From a virus: 64,000 bases of DNA. Shown here piece after piece: positions 60,424-64,000 of this stretch. The DNA is taken from positions 16,305 through 80,304 of the IMG/VR virus record IMGVR_UViG_3300049491_000716. One strand, 5' to 3'. A program made the position numbers and the translations under genes. Every line of letters starts with the position of its first letter. The stretch's first letter is position 1. The notes under the pieces were generated by a model. That model worked only from the letters and a program-made list of their open reading frames with translations. It did no database searches and was not told where the DNA came from.

Positions 60424-60825
60424 ATGAAATCGTTCTTCGTAAAAGGGATCACAAGTCAGGGGCTCGACGAGGACGGCGCTACTGGCTACGTGACGCTGGA
60501 CATTGAGGGCGACGAGCCATTCGAGTTGCGCATTCCGATGGGCGCGCCTGTGGCGCAACTCATTGAGGTTCTGCTTGACCAATCGAACGCCGCCGGCCCC
60601 AAGCAACGCGCGCACCAAGGCGCATCAACGCTCCACCAAGCCATACCCGTGCCGATGCGACCCTCAGATATAGGAGTCGCGGCAGCCGGGAATGAGGTTG
60701 CGCTCTCGTTTCACTTTGGATCGTTGCGTCTTCTGCTTCCAGTTCCCAGCGCGCAAGTTCGATCCATTGCCGAGAGTCTGGTGACGGCAGCGGGATTGAA
60801 ATCCGGCCCTGGATCAGTTCACTAG
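60424..60825 (+). CDS. Passenger gene 5, hypothetical protein, 133 aa
   Basis: Starts MKSFFVKGITSQGLDEDG, with GAAAGGGG upstream. Beta-rich with a helical end (SAQVRSIAESLVTAAG). No family recognised. It is the last passenger; a hairpin terminator follows at 60869-60891 before the right inverted repeat. Confidence 0.6.
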   Translation: MKSFFVKGITSQGLDEDGATGYVTLDIEGDEPFELRIPMGAPVAQLIEVLLDQSNAAGPKQRAHQGASTLHQAIPVPMRPSDIGVAAAGNEVALSFHFGSLRLLLPVPSAQVRSIAESLVTAAGLKSGPGSVH

Positions 60826-60868
60826 CGCTGCGCCCCGCATCAAAGTCGTTCATGGAAGCCCCAATGAA

Positions 60869-60891
60869 AAGGCCCGCTCAGCGCGAGCCTT
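60869..60891. terminator. Bidirectional hairpin at the right end of the element
   Basis: AAGGCCCGC (60869-60877) and GCGAGCCTT (60883-60891) form a 9-bp stem (one wobble) with a 5-base loop. On the minus strand it is followed by TTC, with AAAA in front on the plus strand. It could end the passenger transcript and block late transcription entering the element. Confidence 0.6.
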
Positions 60892-60935
60892 GACACGAAT
60901 TCTGGCCTGTCATCCATATTGGACCTCTCCCGGCT

Positions 60936-60968
60936 TGCGTTTCTCACCTACACACTTCCGAGATCTTT
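60936..60968. repeat. Right inverted repeat and target duplication of the IS1595-family element
   Basis: The inverted repeat occupies 60936-60960 and ends ...CACACTTCCG on the plus strand. AGATCTTT (60961-60968) repeats the left flank 57985-57992 exactly. Confidence 0.9.
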
Positions 60969-61305
60969 GACTTTGTTTCTCGTGTCGCTTTCCGACCCAG
61001 CGAGTTTCCCGCGACCTTCAGCACGTTGTACTCAGGAGACAGCGCGTCAAGCGCGATCTGCTCGTACAGCAACAGGCTGGGCTTGTCGCACAGGATCAAG
61101 ACTTGAAACTGGAAGGCACCCTGTCCGTACTTGTTCCAAGCGGGCTGAAGGTGCCGGCTGTGTGGCTCCCGGCACGCAAACCTGCGCGATGACAGTTCCA
61201 TCGCTTCGTAAATGACAGCGCGCTTCCGACGTATCTGGCGCCGTTGACCGTATTAACGATCTCATAGATGCCCGTGTTGTGCGGGCGTACACTCTTCTCA
61301 GCCAT
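60944..61305 (-). pseudogene. N-terminal GIY-YIG half of the split homing endonuclease, frameshifted
   Basis: Starts at 61305 with HNTGIYEIVNTVNGARYVGSA, the GIY-YIG motif, then RWNCHRAGLRAGSH. There the frame is lost. The overlapping frame continues SRHLQPAWNKYGQGAFQF and EQIALDALSPEYNVLKVAGN, the expected next parts of the domain. The switch lies at a CACACA tract (61159-61164); removing one CA restores it. After ETKSKIS the sequence runs into the transposon inverted repeat and stops at 60944. So the gene carries two defects: insertion and slippage. Confidence 0.8.
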
Positions 61306-61333
61306 CGCTGATACCCTAGATCAGTGGTGGTCA

Positions 61334-61367
61334 GAAGCCCGCTGATGTTTCCGCACCTTCGGGCTTC
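61334..61367. terminator. Hairpin between large terminase and homing-gene remnant
   Basis: GAAGCCCG (61334-61341) and CGGGCTTC (61360-61367) form an 8-bp perfect stem with an 18-base loop. It lies 33 bases after the large terminase stop on the minus strand. There is no T-run, so termination is uncertain. Confidence 0.4.
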
Positions 61368-61399
61368 GCTATTTCATGCGCCTATTCTCGCCTTTTCCA

Positions 61400-63070
61400 T
61401 CAAGCGCCGATCGAGAACATCTGAAATTGCGGCGGCTTTGGTGCCACCGGGTTCAGCGAGAGCAGCGTGACGGCATCCATCAGGGCCATCAGCGGGTCAA
61501 TCTTGGCGGTGCCGCTTGCCTGCTTCGTGATCAGCACGGCGTTGCCGGTGAGCACGATGCGGGCGTTTCCGCAGCACCAGTTCATCATGCGTTGGCCGCC
61601 GTGGATTAGCGCGCCTTCGGCCAACTTGCGTTCGGCTGTCTTGATGGCGCCGGCCATCTTCCAGCCCTGCGAGACCCCGATGATCTTGTCTTCGGGGATC
61701 TTCAAGGCAATCAGGGCATCAAGGATGCCGCCGAGACCGTGAGGGTCAACGCCGATCTTGTCAAGTTTCTTGCTGGCTTCGACGCGGGCGCAGATTTCAG
61801 CCAACTCGGTGACGTCTTCGCCGATCATCTCCACGAAGGTCAGGTCGCCGTCGTCGCGGAAACCGTTCATCTGTGTGACTTCGCTTTTGCGCAACTCAAG
61901 CACGGACGGATGGGCCCATGCGTGAGTCCATGCCAACCACTTGCCGGTTTCGGCTTCGCGGCCGGCGACGGCCAGGCCAAGCAAGTCATCCAGCCCGCCG
62001 CCGTCAATCCCGATGTCCAGCACTTCGCAGCGGCGGATCAGTTCGTCCAGCGTCAGGCCGGGGCGTGCTTGGCGCTCCCAGAAATTTGCACCGGCCCATC
62101 GGTCGCTTCGGAGATGCAGGCCAACTTCGACGTTCGCGAACTTGGCCAAGAATCCGCGGATCGTCTCTTCGCCGCCATCCTGCGCCTCTTGATACTTGCG
62201 CGCGTGGAAGGCTTCGTCAACGCTGGCGCCGAGATTTGGGTTGGTGACGTAGAAGTTCTTGATGTCGCGGCATGCGCCAGACTTGATCATCGCCGGTGGA
62301 AACTCGTAGAGGACTGGCAAGAAAGCGTTGTCGCTCACCTTCCCATCACGCACGCGCCTGGCGTATTCCAACTTCTGCTTGAACACGCCGGCCGGCGCCT
62401 CGTTGGAGTGCGTGCTGGCGTAGATCACGAAGCCTTCGGGGCGCGATGCCATGCCGCCGGTTGCCTCCAGCAGCATGTCGGCGGCGCCCGGCTTCTTGCC
62501 GAAGGCCCAAAGTTCGTCGACGAATGTGCCAATCCACTTCTTGCCGGTCACGGTGTCGCTGTCGGCGGCCACGACCTGCAAGGTGCCCCCATTCTGGCGG
62601 TGCGTGATCGTGCGGATGTGGTCCTGCACGTGCAGCAGGTCGCTCAACTCTTCGTCGCGCCGAATCATGTCGCGCGCCGGGCGGAAGGCGTTGTTCGCTG
62701 CCTCCATGGTTGGGGCCAAGATGCCGAACTCACCGCTCTCACGCCAATTGCGAATCAGCGCAGTCAGCATGATTCCAGCCGCCGTGGTGCTCTTGGCGTT
62801 CTTCTTCGAGATCAGCAAGAAGTATTCGGCGATCAGGCGGCGGCCGACTTCCGAGTCATACGACCCGAAGATCGCCTTCGCGAAATCCCTGACCCACGGC
62901 CTGGCCGCATCGCCCATCCGCGGGCTTCCGGGAGCATCAACGATCAAGAGGTCGTCGAAGACGAGCATTGCTGCGTCGGCTTCTTCTGGGAACAGTGGGT
63001 CAAACGAAATCAGCGACTTGCCGGCGACGATCCGACTTTCCCAGTCAAGGCAGGCGGTTGACCATTCCAC
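61400..63070 (-). CDS. terL: Terminase large subunit
   Basis: A 556-residue packaging motor. Walker A-like LLISKKNAKST (residues 86-95), Walker B TFVDELWAF (182-190), coupling motif YASTHSNEAPAG (218-229). The nuclease domain has DIGIDGGGLDDLLGL (352-366) and the last Asp in DPLMALMDA near 530. Family is the HK97/phiC31-like Terminase_1 group. It cuts and packages concatemeric DNA with the portal. Start four bases after the HNH stop. Confidence 0.95.
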   Translation of the reverse strand: MEWSTACLDWESRIVAGKSLISFDPLFPEEADAAMLVFDDLLIVDAPGSPRMGDAARPWVRDFAKAIFGSYDSEVGRRLIAEYFLLISKKNAKSTTAAGIMLTALIRNWRESGEFGILAPTMEAANNAFRPARDMIRRDEELSDLLHVQDHIRTITHRQNGGTLQVVAADSDTVTGKKWIGTFVDELWAFGKKPGAADMLLEATGGMASRPEGFVIYASTHSNEAPAGVFKQKLEYARRVRDGKVSDNAFLPVLYEFPPAMIKSGACRDIKNFYVTNPNLGASVDEAFHARKYQEAQDGGEETIRGFLAKFANVEVGLHLRSDRWAGANFWERQARPGLTLDELIRRCEVLDIGIDGGGLDDLLGLAVAGREAETGKWLAWTHAWAHPSVLELRKSEVTQMNGFRDDGDLTFVEMIGEDVTELAEICARVEASKKLDKIGVDPHGLGGILDALIALKIPEDKIIGVSQGWKMAGAIKTAERKLAEGALIHGGQRMMNWCCGNARIVLTGNAVLITKQASGTAKIDPLMALMDAVTLLSLNPVAPKPPQFQMFSIGA

Positions 63071-63073
63071 AGG

Positions 63074-63415
63074 TCAGCGGCCGATGGCCAGAAGTGCAGC
63101 AGCCTCTTCGCGCTGTTTTGCCCCCGAATGGCATGGGCCACACAAACTTTGCCAATTTTCCTCGGACCAAAAGAGAACCTGGTCTCCGCGGTGCGGGATC
63201 TTGTGGTCGACGACGTTTGCTGCTTCAATCAGGCCTGCGGTCTCGCACTTCACGCACAGCGGATTGCGCGCCAGGAACCGCTCGCGCGCCTTACGCCATG
63301 CGTAGGTATAGCCGCGCGAGTTGGAGTTGGCGCCGGTCGGGAACCAAGTTCCCACCGACACCGACGACTTCAAGCCGGTCTGCACATTGGCAAGACGCGG
63401 CTGCACGGTCTTCAT
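63074..63415 (-). CDS. HNH endonuclease next to terminase
   Basis: A 113-residue HNH protein: RKARERFLARNPLCVKCETAG, VVDHKIPHRGDQVLFWSEENWQSLCGPCHSGAK. In HK97-like phages this type lies beside the terminase genes and stimulates cos cleavage by the large terminase, so it is probably a packaging partner and not a homing enzyme. Overlaps the small terminase gene by four bases. Confidence 0.9.
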   Translation of the reverse strand: MKTVQPRLANVQTGLKSSVSVGTWFPTGANSNSRGYTYAWRKARERFLARNPLCVKCETAGLIEAANVVDHKIPHRGDQVLFWSEENWQSLCGPCHSGAKQREEAAALLAIGR

Positions 63416-63930
63416 GGTCGGTTGCTGACCAAGCGCGGCGGCGCAGAGGCCGCGAACTTGCCAGCCCCCGCAGTCTTGGCGGCCACCTGCTGAATCAGTT
63501 TCTTGCCACTCTCACCCTGCTTCTTGTGCAGGTAGACGGCTGCCGCAACCGCCATGCGATCCCGCCTGCCGGCATCGGCAAGGGGGTTGTTCATGACGGC
63601 GAGCATGTACTCAAGGGGGCTTCTCTTGTCACCGTCCAGGTTGCCTTCGTCTTCACCCTGATGGGCCGTGACGGCGGCGTCTGCATCGGTCGTTTTGACC
63701 TGTTCTGCGGTAACCGTAGGCTCAGCCTGCGCCTTGGCGTTCGGCGCGCGTGGCACCCCGAACTTCTTGGCCTTCGGCTTTGTCGCCGCCTTGGCGGCCG
63801 GGGCCAACACCTTTTTCGGCGCAACCACGCCGGCAGCCTTTGCCGCAGCGCGTGCCGCTCGAGCCGCCAACTTCTGCGCCTCGGTCATCTTCGGGCGCCC
63901 TGCGCCAACTCGTGGACCACCTCTCGACAT
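63412..63930 (-). CDS. Terminase small subunit (putative)
   Basis: A 172-residue protein. The opening MSRGGPRVGAGRPKMTEAQK is typical of phage small terminases, followed by an Ala/Lys-rich linker. The conserved part is SPLEYMLAVMNNPLADAGRRDRMAVAAAVYLHKK (in two segments). Binds the packaging start site in DNA. Ribosome site GAAGGACG before the ATG. First late gene visible. Confidence 0.8.
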   Translation of the reverse strand: MSRGGPRVGAGRPKMTEAQKLAARAARAAAKAAGVVAPKKVLAPAAKAATKPKAKKFGVPRAPNAKAQAEPTVTAEQVKTTDADAAVTAHQGEDEGNLDGDKRSPLEYMLAVMNNPLADAGRRDRMAVAAAVYLHKKQGESGKKLIQQVAAKTAGAGKFAASAPPRLVSNRP

Positions 63931-63962
63931 TTCAAACGTCCTTCACCTTTGGTTTTCAAAGG

Positions 63963-63985
63963 GGCGCACCGTTTTGTTGTGCGCC
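63963..63985. other. Hairpin upstream of the small terminase gene
   Basis: GGCGCAC (63963-63969) and GTGCGCC (63979-63985) form a 7-bp stem with a 9-base loop, 33 bases before the small terminase start. It could be the end of the preceding gene beyond the window or part of a packaging site. No T-run. Confidence 0.35.
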
Positions 63986-64000
63986 GGCTATTCATACGAC

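Larger units (their letters stand above)
57993..60960 (+). mobile_element. IS1595-family transposon with passenger genes, 2968 bp
   Basis: Bounded by 25-bp imperfect inverted repeats and flanked by the exact 8-bp duplication AGATCTTT; 8 bp is the known target duplication size of the IS1595 family. It encodes an ISXO2-type transposase and five other plus-strand genes, so it is longer than a simple insertion sequence (1 kb). All its genes run opposite to the phage late genes. It splits a homing endonuclease gene. Whether the passengers help the element, host or phage is unknown. Confidence 0.88.

Noticed and set aside
61739-63061. A 440-codon plus-strand open frame
   Set aside because: Antisense to the large terminase, which has all motor and nuclease motifs.
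63074-63415. Calling the terminase-linked HNH gene a homing endonuclease
   Set aside because: Its place between small and large terminase and its short single-domain form fit the packaging-associated HNH proteins of HK97-like phages better.
1-64000. tRNA genes, integrase, repressor and CRISPR arrays
   Set aside because: Looked for and not recognised by eye; a dedicated search would be needed to exclude tRNAs.

Overview
This window is almost entirely the genome of a long-tailed, siphovirus-type double-stranded DNA phage (or prophage) with GC-rich coding sequence. HK97-type head genes, a gpG/gpGT frameshift pair, a very long tape measure gene and a J-like tail tip protein define the tail type. 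A phage-carried type IV pilin of betaproteobacterial style and the general GC-rich codon use suggest a Burkholderiales-like host; this is inference. No integrase, repressor, tRNA or CRISPR array was seen, so temperate or lytic life style cannot be decided here.

Layout. From 1 to about 13.3 kb all genes read on the plus strand: a helicase-methyltransferase fusion cut by the window edge, a recombination set (RecT-type annealing protein, YqaJ-type exonuclease, Ref-like nuclease, NinB), a coiled-coil protein, then a tight string of small genes joined by ATGA overlaps. The string includes a lipoprotein, a complete type IV prepilin, a Lar-type zinc protein, a J-domain-like protein and a shortened Gp37/Gp68-type protein. 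A hairpin near 13.29 kb marks convergence with the late genes.

From about 63.9 kb leftward to 13.4 kb the late genes read on the minus strand: small terminase, HNH, large terminase, a protease-capsid fusion, portal, a long accessory stretch, head-tail connectors (33.3-31.5 kb), tail tube, tail chaperones with a -1 slippery site, tape measure, tail tip genes, holin and endolysin candidates, and several small exported proteins ending in a Rap1a-like protein.

The most unusual block lies between portal and connectors (52.9-33.3 kb). It holds two collagen-like proteins, a protein with 31 tandem 22/24-residue repeats, an Ig-like protein and about ten glycosyltransferase-, DUF115- and methyltransferase-like enzymes. 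I read this as a possible virion-surface glycan cassette built into the structural operon.

The genome is crowded with homing endonuclease genes (HNH, HNH-AP2, GIY-YIG, NUMOD3 plus PD-(D/E)XK). One GIY-YIG/NUMOD3 gene is split by a complete IS1595-family element (57993-60960) with about 25-bp inverted ends and an exact 8-bp target duplication. The element carries five passenger genes, including a HEPN-like gene broken by an in-frame amber codon. Removing it in silico restores the NUMOD3 reading frame. Its boundaries are the best sequence-proven novelty of the window.
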